NCBI GenBank assembly: GCA_005786775.1
Contig: SYDD01000278.1
Coordinates: 1 to 6,014 of the forward strand
Direction of reading: 5' to 3'
Source of the DNA: Opitutaceae bacterium
Lineage (GTDB): Bacteria; Verrucomicrobiota; Verrucomicrobiia; Opitutales; Opitutaceae
DNA length: 6,014 bases
The position numbers were made by a program, and so were the translations under genes. Below, one piece after another: positions 1 through 6,014 of this stretch. The notes beneath the pieces are model-generated. The model was not told the origin of the DNA. It saw only the letters and a list, made by a program, of their open reading frames with translations, and did not search any database. The first letter of the stretch is position 1; every line of letters starts with the position of its first letter.

Positions 1-28
1 ACGGCGCGGCGGGAGGACGCGCGCCGGG

Positions 29-57
29 GGCGGGGCTGCCCCGGCGGAGGCCCCGCC
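29..57 (-). terminator. GC-rich hairpin just after the DUF1552 stop codon, possible terminator
   Basis: A perfect 8-base inverted repeat (GGCGGGGC at 29-36, GCCCCGCC at 50-57) with a 13-base loop begins immediately downstream of the minus-strand stop codon at 58-60. The position fits the end of the cytochrome/DUF1552 transcription unit. No T-run follows it on the minus strand (the next bases remain GC-rich), so it is not a canonical intrinsic terminator. It could be a U-less terminator or an RNA-stabilising 3' stem, or chance, since such repeats are easy to form at this GC content. Confidence 0.35.
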
Positions 58-1446
58 TCAGACGGAGCGCAGGCGGCCGGAGGAGTCGCCGATGCGGGCC
101 ACCCCTTCGACGCTCATCCGGTCGGAGAGGCTCAGGAACAGGTTGCTCATCGGCACCCCGCCGAGCTGGCGGAAACGGCCGGGCTCGAGGGTGCCGCCGC
201 CGCCGCCCGCGAGGAGGATCGGCAGGTTGTGGTGCGTGTGGCGGTTGCCGTCGGCATTACCGCACCCGTAGACGATCATCGAATTGTGCAGGATCGAGCG
301 GCCGTCGACGTCGCGCTTGGATTCGAGGCGGGTGAGGAAGCGCGCGAAACGCTCCATATAGTACCGGTCGATGCGCGCGATCTTGTCCATCAGGTCGGCG
401 TCATTGCGGTGGTGGGAGCAGTAGTGGTGGCCCTCGGGGATGCCGATCTGCGGGAAGGCGCGATTGCTGCCGTCGCCGGCAAGCAGCAGCGTGGCGACGC
501 GGGTCGAGTCCGTCTCGAACGCCATCGCGAGCAGGTCATACATCAGGTCCATGTGATCCCCGAAGTTGGCGGGGATGCCGGCGGGCGTGTCGCGTTCCGC
601 GCGGGGCAACTCGCCGAAGCGCTCCGATCGTTCGATGCGCTGCTCAATCGCGCGGAGGCCGGTGAGGTACTCGTCGAGTTTTTCCCGGTCGCCACGCCCG
701 AGGTCGCGCTGGAGCGAGCGCGCATCGTCGAGGACGAAGTCGAGGAGGGACTTCTGCGTCTGCTGGCGCGCATGGAAGTTCCGCTGGCGTTCCGCGGGGC
801 CGCCGGCGCCGAAGAGCCGTTCGAACACGAGCCGCGGGTTGGGCTCGGGCGCCATCGGAGTGCTCTCGGAGGCCCAGGAAAGATTGTACTGGTAGGCGCA
901 GGAGTACCCGGAGTCGCAGCGGCCGGACTTGCGCACGGCGTCGCAGGAAAGCTCCAGGGACGGGAGCCGGGTGAGGTGGCCGACGCGCTGGGCGACCACC
1001 TGGTCCACGGAAATGCCGACGCGGATGTCGGTGCTGTCCGTCTTCCGGGCGCGCGCGCCGGTGAGGAAGGTCGCGTTGGCCCGCGCGTGGTCGCCGGCCC
1101 CGTCGTTGCCCGCGGTGGCGTTCTTGTGGTCAAGGCCGCCGAGCACCTGCAGCGAGCCGCGCAGGGAGGCCAGGGGCTCCATCGTGCGGCCCAGGGTGAA
1201 GGCGCTGCCCTCCCCGGTCGGCCACCAGTTGTCCTGGTGCGCGCCGTTGGGGAAATAGACGAAGGCGAGGCGGAGGGGCGCTCCGGTGGCCGTCACGGCC
1301 CCTGAACCGGCGGGCGCGGCGGACAACGTGGAGGAGAACGCGGGCAGGGCGATCGAGGCCCCGACCCCGCGGAGGAACTGGCGGCGGGTGAGGCCATCGC
1401 GGCCGGAAAGCGCGCGGCCCAGTCGGGAGGTGTGGCGGGGGAGCAT
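58..1446 (-). CDS. DUF1552 (HXXSHH) family protein with Tat signal peptide
   Basis: This is a 462-residue protein of the DUF1552 family, named for its HXXSHH motif, whose biochemical function is unknown. The N-terminus carries a twin-arginine signal: TRRQFLRG at residues 20-27, a hydrophobic stretch to about 38, and a likely cleavage site near residues 43-44. Export of a folded protein to the periplasm is therefore expected. Family landmarks in order are FPNGAHQDNWWP (65-76), GDHARANATFLTGA (118-131), CDSGYSCAY (177-185), a charged helical stretch (about 225-275), the signature HYCSHH (341-346), and a His-rich NRHTHHNLPILLAGG segment (401-415). The ATG at 1446 was chosen because it gives a complete Tat signal. 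The frame stays open to 2418, but that extension is low-complexity Arg/Pro/Ala sequence lying inside the upstream gene. No clear Shine-Dalgarno precedes the ATG. The gene lies 50 bases after the cytochrome gene on the same strand and is probably cotranscribed. The family call is firm; the role is unknown. Confidence 0.93.
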   Translation of the reverse strand: MLPRHTSRLGRALSGRDGLTRRQFLRGVGASIALPAFSSTLSAAPAGSGAVTATGAPLRLAFVYFPNGAHQDNWWPTGEGSAFTLGRTMEPLASLRGSLQVLGGLDHKNATAGNDGAGDHARANATFLTGARARKTDSTDIRVGISVDQVVAQRVGHLTRLPSLELSCDAVRKSGRCDSGYSCAYQYNLSWASESTPMAPEPNPRLVFERLFGAGGPAERQRNFHARQQTQKSLLDFVLDDARSLQRDLGRGDREKLDEYLTGLRAIEQRIERSERFGELPRAERDTPAGIPANFGDHMDLMYDLLAMAFETDSTRVATLLLAGDGSNRAFPQIGIPEGHHYCSHHRNDADLMDKIARIDRYYMERFARFLTRLESKRDVDGRSILHNSMIVYGCGNADGNRHTHHNLPILLAGGGGGTLEPGRFRQLGGVPMSNLFLSLSDRMSVEGVARIGDSSGRLRSV

Positions 1447-1457
1447 CGGGGAACGGG

Positions 1458-1480
1458 GGTTACTGGTGGAAAGTGTAACC
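1458..1480. repeat. Short inverted repeat in the cytochrome-DUF1552 gap
   Basis: In the 50-base gap between the two minus-strand genes, GGTTAC (1458-1463) and GTAACC (1475-1480) form a perfect 6-base inverted repeat with an 11-base loop. It ends 11 bases upstream of the DUF1552 ATG. In mRNA it could form a weak stem near the ribosome landing site, or it could be a protein-binding half-site pair. It is short enough to be chance. Confidence 0.3.
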
Positions 1481-1496
1481 GGAAAGGGCGTGGCGT

Positions 1497-3932
1497 CTAC
1501 TCCCGAGTGGCATCCACGCGGGTCAGGGTGGCGGCGGCGGACGGGGCGCGGCGGCGCTGGAAGGCCGGGGACTCGATCACGCCGAGGAGCAGCTCGGTGG
1601 CGCGACCGCCCCGGCTGAGCAGGCGCTCGGTGATCGCGTCGAGGGTGTGGGCGTCCCCCGGTTCGGCCGCGCGGCCGAGGGCGTAGGTGAACACCTTCTC
1701 GGCGAGGCAGCGGTAGATGTCGGCCCGGCGGTCGCGGGCGAGCACCCGCTTGAGCTCGGCGAGGTCGGCGAAGCGCTCCCCCGTGGCGAGCTGGCCGGCG
1801 GGATCGATCGGCTGCCGCGCGTCGGTGTCGCGCCAGCCGCCGAGGGCGTTGAAGTTCTCGAAGGCGAGGCCGAGCGGGTCCATCCGCGAGTGGCACGAGT
1901 GGCACAGCGGGTTGCCGCGGTGCGCGGCGAGCATCTCGCTGAGCTTGGGCTCGCGGTCCGCGAACAGCTTGCGCGCCTCCTCCAGCTCGGGGACGTCGGG
2001 CGGGGCCGGCGGCGGCGGCGTGCCGAGGATGTTCTCCAGCACGAAGAGCCCGCGCTTCACCGGCGAGGTGCGCGTCGGGTTCGAGGTGACTGCCAGCACC
2101 GTGCCCTGCGTGAGCACGCCCCCGCGGGGACTGCCGGGCGGGAGCGCGACCCGGCGCAGCTCCTCGCCCGTGACTCCCGGGACGCCGTAGTGGGTCGCCA
2201 GCTTCTCGTTGAGGAAGGCGTAATCGGAATCGACCACCTCGACGAGATCCCGGTCCTCGCGCAGGAGATGGGCGAAGTAGGCCTCGGTCTCGGCGCGCAT
2301 CAGCCGGCGGAACGGGCCGTCGAACTCGACCCGCCCGTCGCGGTTGCGCGGCGCGTCCGGCCCGAGCACCGCGCGCGCGTTGATCGGGACGGACTCGATG
2401 TCGCGGGCCTGGAGCCACTGCCCGGTGAAGTCGCGGACGAACGCCTGCGCCTTCGGGTCCGCCAGCATCCGCCGGAGCTGCCCGGGCAGGTCGGCGCGCA
2501 GTTTCCGCGCGTCCGCGAGGCGGAACAGCTCCGCGTCGGGCATCGAGGACCAGAGGAAATAGGACAAGCGCGTGGCGAGCGCGTGGTCGTCGAGCGGGAC
2601 CGAGCGGCCGCTGGCGGGACCCACCGAGCCTTCGACGCGGAACAGGAAGCGCGGCGAAGCGAGCACAGCCATCATCGCGCGGCCGACCCCCTCCTCGAAG
2701 GTCCGGCCGGGACCGGCGTAGACCGCGCGGGCGAGGGCCACGAGTTGCTCCACCCGCGCCGGCTCGACCGGGCGTCGGAAGGCGCGCCGCGCGAAATCAC
2801 CGAGGATCCGCCCGGCGTAGCGGTCTCGCAGCTCCATATCCGCCGGGGCCGGGCCCTCCGGGAAGAACCGAGCGTGGTTCTCCGGCGAGAGCCAATGGCG
2901 CGGGTCGAGGGGGCCCTGCACGGTGACGCCGGAGACCCGCAGCGTGACACTGGTCGGCCCCGGCACGCTCTGCGCGCGCGATTCCCCCGGGGGCGCGGCG
3001 GCCGGGGCCAGCGGGACGACCTCGAAGCTGATCTCGCGCCGGCCCGCCGCCCACTCCACCTCGACCTCGCGGCGGAGGGAGCGGCGCTCGGACCAGGCGA
3101 CCTCCTCGGTGAAGACCTCGCGGCCGTCGACGCGCGCGATCAGGCGGCAGCGGCTCGGGTCAAAGTCGAAGGTGCCGCGCGTCTCCAGGTCGAAGACGAT
3201 CCGGTAGCGGTCCGCCGTGTCGACCGTCAGGGCCCGCGTGACGGTTACGGCGCGGCGGGCGTTGAGCTGGTCGCCGGAGGCCCCGCCGCCCTCAGCGCGG
3301 AATTCCCGTCCCGGGTAGGTTCGCTCCTTGAGGATGCGGGCGACGCGCGGGACGGCCTTCTCGACGATAGTCTCGGCCGCCGCGAGGTACTTCTCCAGGT
3401 GCAACGGGGAAACCGTGAGGACCTCGCCGTTGTTGTCGAAACCGCCCCCGCTGTCGTCCGGGGGGAACTCGACCTCGCTGTTGAAATCGTGGCCCAGTAG
3501 GTCGCGGATCGTGTTGCGGTACTCGACGCGGTTGAGGCGGCGCACCGTCACGTGGCCGGGATCGGGGTCCGCGGGGTCGATGCCGAGCGCCCCATACTTA
3601 ATCCAGTCGGCGAGGGTGCGAATCTCGTCCGCCGAAGGGCGGGGAATACCCTCCTCGTGCACCGGCATCAGGCCGGCCTGCACATTCCGCAGCACCGCGT
3701 GCCACAGCTCCGGGCGGGCGGTGACCTCGGCGTCGGAGGCGAAGGCGTCGAGGGTGACCCCGCCCTTGGCGATGCCGTTGCCGTGGCAATCGTAGCAGTG
3801 CTTCTCGAGGATCGGGCGCACCCGGCCGTGGTAGGCGGCCAGCGTCTCCGCCGGGCGCGCCGCGGCCAGCCCCGGGGCGGGCAGCGTGAACGCGAGGGCG
3901 GCGAGCAGGGTTGGGGTGGTAAGGCGGCGCAC
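1497..3932 (-). CDS. Planctomycete-type multidomain c-type cytochrome (DUF1587/1595/1592/1588/1585), two CxxCH motifs
   Basis: This 811-residue exported protein has two haem-attachment motifs. A Sec signal lies at residues 1-25, with arginines then a hydrophobic core and a likely AAA cleavage region and no lipobox Cys. A PSCyt1-like domain (about 30-115) carries CYDCH at 46-50, with M89 as candidate distal ligand. The DUF1587 region starts near 128 (TVRRLNRVEYRNTIRDLLG). A beta-rich segment at about 206-345 may be carbohydrate-binding-like (tentative). DUF1595 (about 368-436) and DUF1592 (about 446-575, LSYFLWSSMPDAELF) follow. DUF1588 (about 600-705) has the proline run GTPPPPAPPDVP and CHSCH at 677-681. 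DUF1585 (about 720-796) has YRCLAEKVFTYALGR. Order and length match the family. The GTG at 3932 was chosen because it gives a good signal peptide; no ATG is available there, and the open frame continuing to 4364 is antisense to the ABC gene. No clear Shine-Dalgarno is seen. It is probably periplasmic, with electron transfer or dehydrogenation coupled to the downstream DUF1552 product; substrate unknown. Confidence 0.93.
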   Translation of the reverse strand: MRRLTTPTLLAALAFTLPAPGLAAARPAETLAAYHGRVRPILEKHCYDCHGNGIAKGGVTLDAFASDAEVTARPELWHAVLRNVQAGLMPVHEEGIPRPSADEIRTLADWIKYGALGIDPADPDPGHVTVRRLNRVEYRNTIRDLLGHDFNSEVEFPPDDSGGGFDNNGEVLTVSPLHLEKYLAAAETIVEKAVPRVARILKERTYPGREFRAEGGGASGDQLNARRAVTVTRALTVDTADRYRIVFDLETRGTFDFDPSRCRLIARVDGREVFTEEVAWSERRSLRREVEVEWAAGRREISFEVVPLAPAAAPPGESRAQSVPGPTSVTLRVSGVTVQGPLDPRHWLSPENHARFFPEGPAPADMELRDRYAGRILGDFARRAFRRPVEPARVEQLVALARAVYAGPGRTFEEGVGRAMMAVLASPRFLFRVEGSVGPASGRSVPLDDHALATRLSYFLWSSMPDAELFRLADARKLRADLPGQLRRMLADPKAQAFVRDFTGQWLQARDIESVPINARAVLGPDAPRNRDGRVEFDGPFRRLMRAETEAYFAHLLREDRDLVEVVDSDYAFLNEKLATHYGVPGVTGEELRRVALPPGSPRGGVLTQGTVLAVTSNPTRTSPVKRGLFVLENILGTPPPPAPPDVPELEEARKLFADREPKLSEMLAAHRGNPLCHSCHSRMDPLGLAFENFNALGGWRDTDARQPIDPAGQLATGERFADLAELKRVLARDRRADIYRCLAEKVFTYALGRAAEPGDAHTLDAITERLLSRGGRATELLLGVIESPAFQRRRAPSAAATLTRVDATRE

Positions 3933-4046
3933 GGTCAGAAAGACGACCCGAAGGGCCCGAAGGTGACGCTGCGGCCGGGCGCCCAAAACGCAACGCCGGG
4001 CCGGGAAAAATTCGCGTCCGCCGCGCGATTCGTCCGTACCAAGGGG
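3933..4046. promoter_or_regulatory. Divergent intergenic region between the cytochrome and ABC genes
   Basis: These 114 bases separate two divergently transcribed genes, so both promoters should lie here or within the 5' ends of the genes. The only A/T patches are AAAAC at 3985-3989 and AAAAATT at 4006-4012. I could not identify a convincing -35/-10 pair on either strand. An imperfect inverted repeat lies at 3972-3981 and 3994-4003 (9 of 10 pairs, 12-base loop), next to the second A/T patch, and could be an operator. The octamer CCCGAAGG also occurs twice in tandem near 3948-3964. The region's role is inferred from gene orientation only. Confidence 0.45.
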
Positions 4047-4751
4047 GTGCCTGCCCAAGAACCTTCGCCCGCCCTTCCCTCCCCGGCTGCCGCGGGGGCC
4101 CTTGTCGTGCAGGACGTGGTCAAGGCCTACGGGGGCCGCCCGGTGCTCCGCGGCGTGTCCTTTACGGTGGCCGCTGGGCGGCGGGTGGCTCTGACCGGCC
4201 CGTCCGGCAGCGGCAAGACGACCCTGCTCAACTGCCTGGGGGGGATAGACCGGCCGGACGCGGGCCGCGTGTGGCTGCAGGGCCGGACCCTCGACGGGGC
4301 GGACCCGGCGGGACTCGCGCGGCTGCGGCGGGAGCGGATCGGCACCGTGTTCCAATTCTTTCATCTGCTGCCGACGCTGAGCGCGGCCGAAAATGTGGAA
4401 TTGCCGCTCCAGCTGCTCGGGGTGCCGCGGGCGGAGCGGGAGGCGCGGGTCGCGGCGTTGCTGGCGCGGGTCGGCCTGGAATCACGGGCGGGGGCGCGGC
4501 CCGGCGAGCTGTCGGGCGGCGAGCAGCAGCGGGTGGCGCTTGCACGGGCCCTCGTGCACCGGCCGGCGCTCCTGTTGGCCGATGAGCCCACGGGCAACCT
4601 CGACTCCGCGGCGGGCGCGCGCGTGCTGGCGCTGCTGCGGGAACTTTCCGACGAGACCGGCACGGCGCTGGTGCTGGTGACCCACAGCGAGGAGGCCGCG
4701 GCCGTCTGCCACGAGCGGATCCGCCTGCGCGACGGGAGCATCGAGCGATGA
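4047..4751 (+). CDS. ABC transporter ATP-binding protein, LolD/YbbA/MacB-type
   Basis: This 234-residue ATPase is the cytoplasmic motor of a two-gene transporter; ATP binding and hydrolysis would drive the partner permease. All motifs are intact: Walker A GPSGSGKTT at residues 51-59, Q-loop Q103 within VFQFFHLLP, signature LSGGEQQR at 155-162, Walker B LLLADE at 175-180 with catalytic E180, the D-loop in GNLDSA, and switch H213 in VTHS. The FQFFHLLP Q-loop and LLLADEPTGNLD are typical of the LolD/YbbA/MacB branch, which serves FtsX-type permeases. The start is uncertain. GTG at 4047 keeps the first beta strand and gives a family-like length, but its AAGGGG sits directly against the start codon. 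GTG at 4107 has a purine-rich run 8 bases upstream but would cut the N-terminus, and in-frame GTG at 3963 would extend it into the intergenic region. The stop overlaps the permease ATG, so the two are translationally coupled. The exact subtype and substrate cannot be fixed. Confidence 0.95.
   Translation: MPAQEPSPALPSPAAAGALVVQDVVKAYGGRPVLRGVSFTVAAGRRVALTGPSGSGKTTLLNCLGGIDRPDAGRVWLQGRTLDGADPAGLARLRRERIGTVFQFFHLLPTLSAAENVELPLQLLGVPRAEREARVAALLARVGLESRAGARPGELSGGEQQRVALARALVHRPALLLADEPTGNLDSAAGARVLALLRELSDETGTALVLVTHSEEAAAVCHERIRLRDGSIER
4734..4738 (+). promoter_or_regulatory. Shine-Dalgarno-like GGGAG for the permease gene
   Basis: GGGAG lies 9 bases before the ATG at 4748, inside the end of the ATPase gene. 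It supports that ATG as the permease start and fits translational coupling through the ATGA overlap. It is the clearest ribosome-binding-site candidate in the window. Confidence 0.5.
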
Positions 4752-6014
4752 GCGGCACGCGGCCGGTCCTCGCGCTGCTGCTCGCGCGCTTCACCTTGCG
4801 GCACGCCCGGCTGGCGCCACGGCAGACGGCGGCGCTGGTGGCGATCGTGGCGCTCGGTGTGGCCGTGTTCCTCGCGATCCGGCTGGCGAACCGCGCCGCC
4901 GTGGCGAGCTTCAGCCACTTCACCGAGGCCCTAGCCGGCCGCAGCGACTGGGTGTTGCAGCCGCCCGCCGGGACGTTGCCCGAGACGGTGCTCGCGGAAC
5001 TGCAGGCCGCGCTGGCCGACCATCCGGCGCACCTGCTGCCCGTGGTGGAGACGACCGCCGCGGCCCCCGCGCCGGAGGACGCCGCCCCCGGCTTCGGCCG
5101 CCCAGCCTACACGGTGCTCGGCCTCGACCTGATCGCCCTCGCCAACCTCGCCCAGGCGGGCGGACCGGGCGCACGGCTGCTCGGCGGCGACGCGGCGGGG
5201 GCTGAGCGAGCCGGCGGCGACGCGGCGGAATTCTGGAACCGCTTCCGGGCGGGACCCCAGCTGTGGGTGAGCCCCGACCTCGCCCCGCCGGCCGTCCTCG
5301 AGCTGCTGATCCACGAACGCGTGCACCGCCTGCCGGTGGCCGGGGTGATTCCGGCCGCGCCGGGAGGACCCGCCCCGCCCCCGGGCCTCATTGTCCTCGA
5401 CCTGCCCGAACTCCAGCGGCTCACGGGCCGGCCGGGGCAATTGGACCGCGTGGAGGTGATCCTCGCCCCGGGGCCCCGGCGGGCGGAACGCCAGGCCGAG
5501 GTCGGGGCGCTGCTCACCCGTCTGGCCGGCGCGGAGCCGCGCTGGGAAGTGACGACCCCGGGGGCGCGCCGCGAGACCGCGGCCGAGATGACGCGGGCGT
5601 TCCGCTACAACCTCACCGTCCTCTCGTTGCTGGCGCTGCTGGTGGGGCTCTACCTGATCTTCCAGGCGCTTGACGGCGCGGTCGTGCGGCGGCGCGCGGA
5701 GACGGCCGTCCTGCGCTCGCTGGGCGTGGAGGAGGCGGTGATCCGGCGCGCGTGGCTGATCGAGGCGGCGGTGCTGGGCGCAGCTGGCGGAACCCTAGGC
5801 GTGGCCCTCGGCTGGGCGGGGGCGCAGGTCGCCGTGCGGGCGGTCGGCCAGACCGTGAACGCGCTTTACTATGCCACCAGCGTGAGTTCCGCGCGGCCCG
5901 ACGCGGCCGACGTCCTGCTCGGCCTCGCGCTGGGCCTGGGCGCGAGCGTGGTGGCGGGCTGGGGACCGGCGCGGGCCGCGGCGCTCATGGTTGATCGAGA
6001 AGGCATGCACACAA
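4748..6014 (+). CDS. FtsX-type ABC transporter permease, partial (runs off the right edge)
   Basis: The frame is open from the ATG at 4748 to the window end, giving 422 residues without a stop. It looks like an FtsX/LolC/YbbP-type permease. TM1 spans about residues 28-46 (VAIVALGVAVFLAI), followed by a large extracytoplasmic domain (about 50-285). Three further TM segments at about 288-308, 336-362 and 386-408 form an FtsX core. The coupling segment RRRAETAVLRSLGVEEAVIRRAWLIEA (split as 314-325 and 326-340) is typical of the family, as is the WGPARAAA end of TM4. The N-terminal text FLAIRLANRAAVASF and ALAGRSDWVLQ recalls long YbbP-like permeases with two FtsX halves, so the gene may be only about half seen. 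A LolC-like protein of about 400-420 residues ending just past the edge is the alternative. The start overlaps the ATPase stop by 4 bases. Substrate unknown; lipoprotein release or small-molecule/lipid export are family possibilities. Confidence 0.9.
   Translation, partial: MSGTRPVLALLLARFTLRHARLAPRQTAALVAIVALGVAVFLAIRLANRAAVASFSHFTEALAGRSDWVLQPPAGTLPETVLAELQAALADHPAHLLPVVETTAAAPAPEDAAPGFGRPAYTVLGLDLIALANLAQAGGPGARLLGGDAAGAERAGGDAAEFWNRFRAGPQLWVSPDLAPPAVLELLIHERVHRLPVAGVIPAAPGGPAPPPGLIVLDLPELQRLTGRPGQLDRVEVILAPGPRRAERQAEVGALLTRLAGAEPRWEVTTPGARRETAAEMTRAFRYNLTVLSLLALLVGLYLIFQALDGAVVRRRAETAVLRSLGVEEAVIRRAWLIEAAVLGAAGGTLGVALGWAGAQVAVRAVGQTVNALYYATSVSSARPDAADVLLGLALGLGASVVAGWGPARAAALMVDREGMHT
5182..5228 (+). 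repeat. 17-base direct repeat with 30-base period inside the permease gene
   Basis: CGGCGGCGACGCGGCGG occurs at 5182-5198 and again, identical, at 5212-5228. The offset is exactly 30 bases (10 codons), so both copies are read in the same frame, as LGGDAAG (residues 145-151) and AGGDAAE (155-161). It lies in the extracytoplasmic domain. An in-frame tandem duplication of ten codons that has since diverged between the cores would explain it; low-complexity GC-rich coding sequence is the alternative. Confidence 0.6.

Noticed and set aside
193..207. (GCC)5 trinucleotide tract as a possible phase-variable repeat
   Set aside because: It encodes Gly414-Gly418 in the glycine-rich LLAGGGGGTL segment typical of the family; triplet changes would keep frame, so it is not a switch.
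229..1305. 358-codon plus-strand open frame opposite the DUF1552 gene
   Set aside because: It mirrors codon structure of the real gene in GC-rich DNA; its Val/Ala/Gly/Arg-rich translation matches no family I recognise.
1447..2418. Open frame extending the DUF1552 gene upstream to an ATG at 2418 (786 residues in total)
   Set aside because: The extra 324 residues are Arg/Pro/Ala low-complexity text read in a second frame inside the cytochrome gene, and the Tat signal would become internal.
1647..3500. 617-codon plus-strand open frame opposite the cytochrome gene
   Set aside because: Despite its length it is an antisense shadow: no motifs, signal or domains are seen, while the opposite strand carries five named domains and two CxxCH motifs.
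3552..4046. Open frame extending the ABC ATPase upstream to an ATG at 3552
   Set aside because: It is antisense to the N-terminal part of the cytochrome, including its haem motif, and adds no recognisable ABC sequence.
3933..4364. Open frame extending the cytochrome gene to an ATG at 4364
   Set aside because: The extension is antisense to the ABC ATPase including its Walker A region, has no domain character, and would bury the signal peptide.
4361..4923. Overlapping minus-strand open frames opposite the ATPase and permease start
   Set aside because: They are shadows of the ATPase gene, whose motifs are complete in the plus frame; the translations are low-complexity.
5795..6010. Minus-strand 71-codon open frame at the right edge
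   Set aside because: It is antisense to the permease TM3-TM4 region and has Arg/His/Pro-rich sequence without recognisable features.

Overview
The window is very GC-rich and fully bacterial in character. It holds four protein-coding genes in two divergent pairs. The two leftward genes are a multidomain planctomycete-type cytochrome c (DUF1587/DUF1595/DUF1592/DUF1588/DUF1585 architecture) and a DUF1552 (HXXSHH) protein. These families are greatly expanded in Planctomycetota and Verrucomicrobiota and also occur in Myxococcota and Acidobacteriota. Together with the GC content and the style of the ABC permease, this suggests a PVC-group bacterium, perhaps a high-GC verrucomicrobium of the Opitutaceae type. 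That placement is an inference, not a proof.

Layout: positions 1-57 are a GC-rich stretch just past the DUF1552 stop, with a hairpin that could be a terminator. Positions 58-1446 (minus strand) encode a Tat-exported DUF1552 protein. After a 50-base gap with a short inverted repeat, positions 1497-3932 (minus) encode the Sec-exported protein with two haem-binding CxxCH motifs. Positions 3933-4046 are a 114-base divergent intergenic region that must hold the promoters for both directions. Positions 4047-4751 (plus) encode a LolD/YbbA/MacB-type ABC ATPase. It overlaps by 4 bases (ATGA) an FtsX-type permease that starts at 4748 and runs off the right edge. No stretch over 300 bases lacks a gene, and no tRNA, rRNA, CRISPR array, insertion sequence or transposase was seen.

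How the genes work together: the minus-strand pair is probably one transcription unit, cytochrome first and DUF1552 second, in the order usual for these families. The products are expected in the periplasm, one through Sec with haem attached there and one prefolded through Tat. Their reaction is not known. The plus-strand pair is a classic two-component ABC system (cytoplasmic ATPase plus permease with a large periplasmic domain) of the lipoprotein-release or efflux superfamily. Neither minus-strand protein has a lipobox cysteine, so nothing in the sequence makes them substrates of this transporter, and the neighbourhood may be coincidental.

No clearly new system is visible. The most interesting content is the uncharacterised cytochrome/HXXSHH pair. 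Smaller curiosities are a 30-base-period internal duplication in the permease, inverted repeats in the two intergenic gaps, and a short composition break at the right edge.
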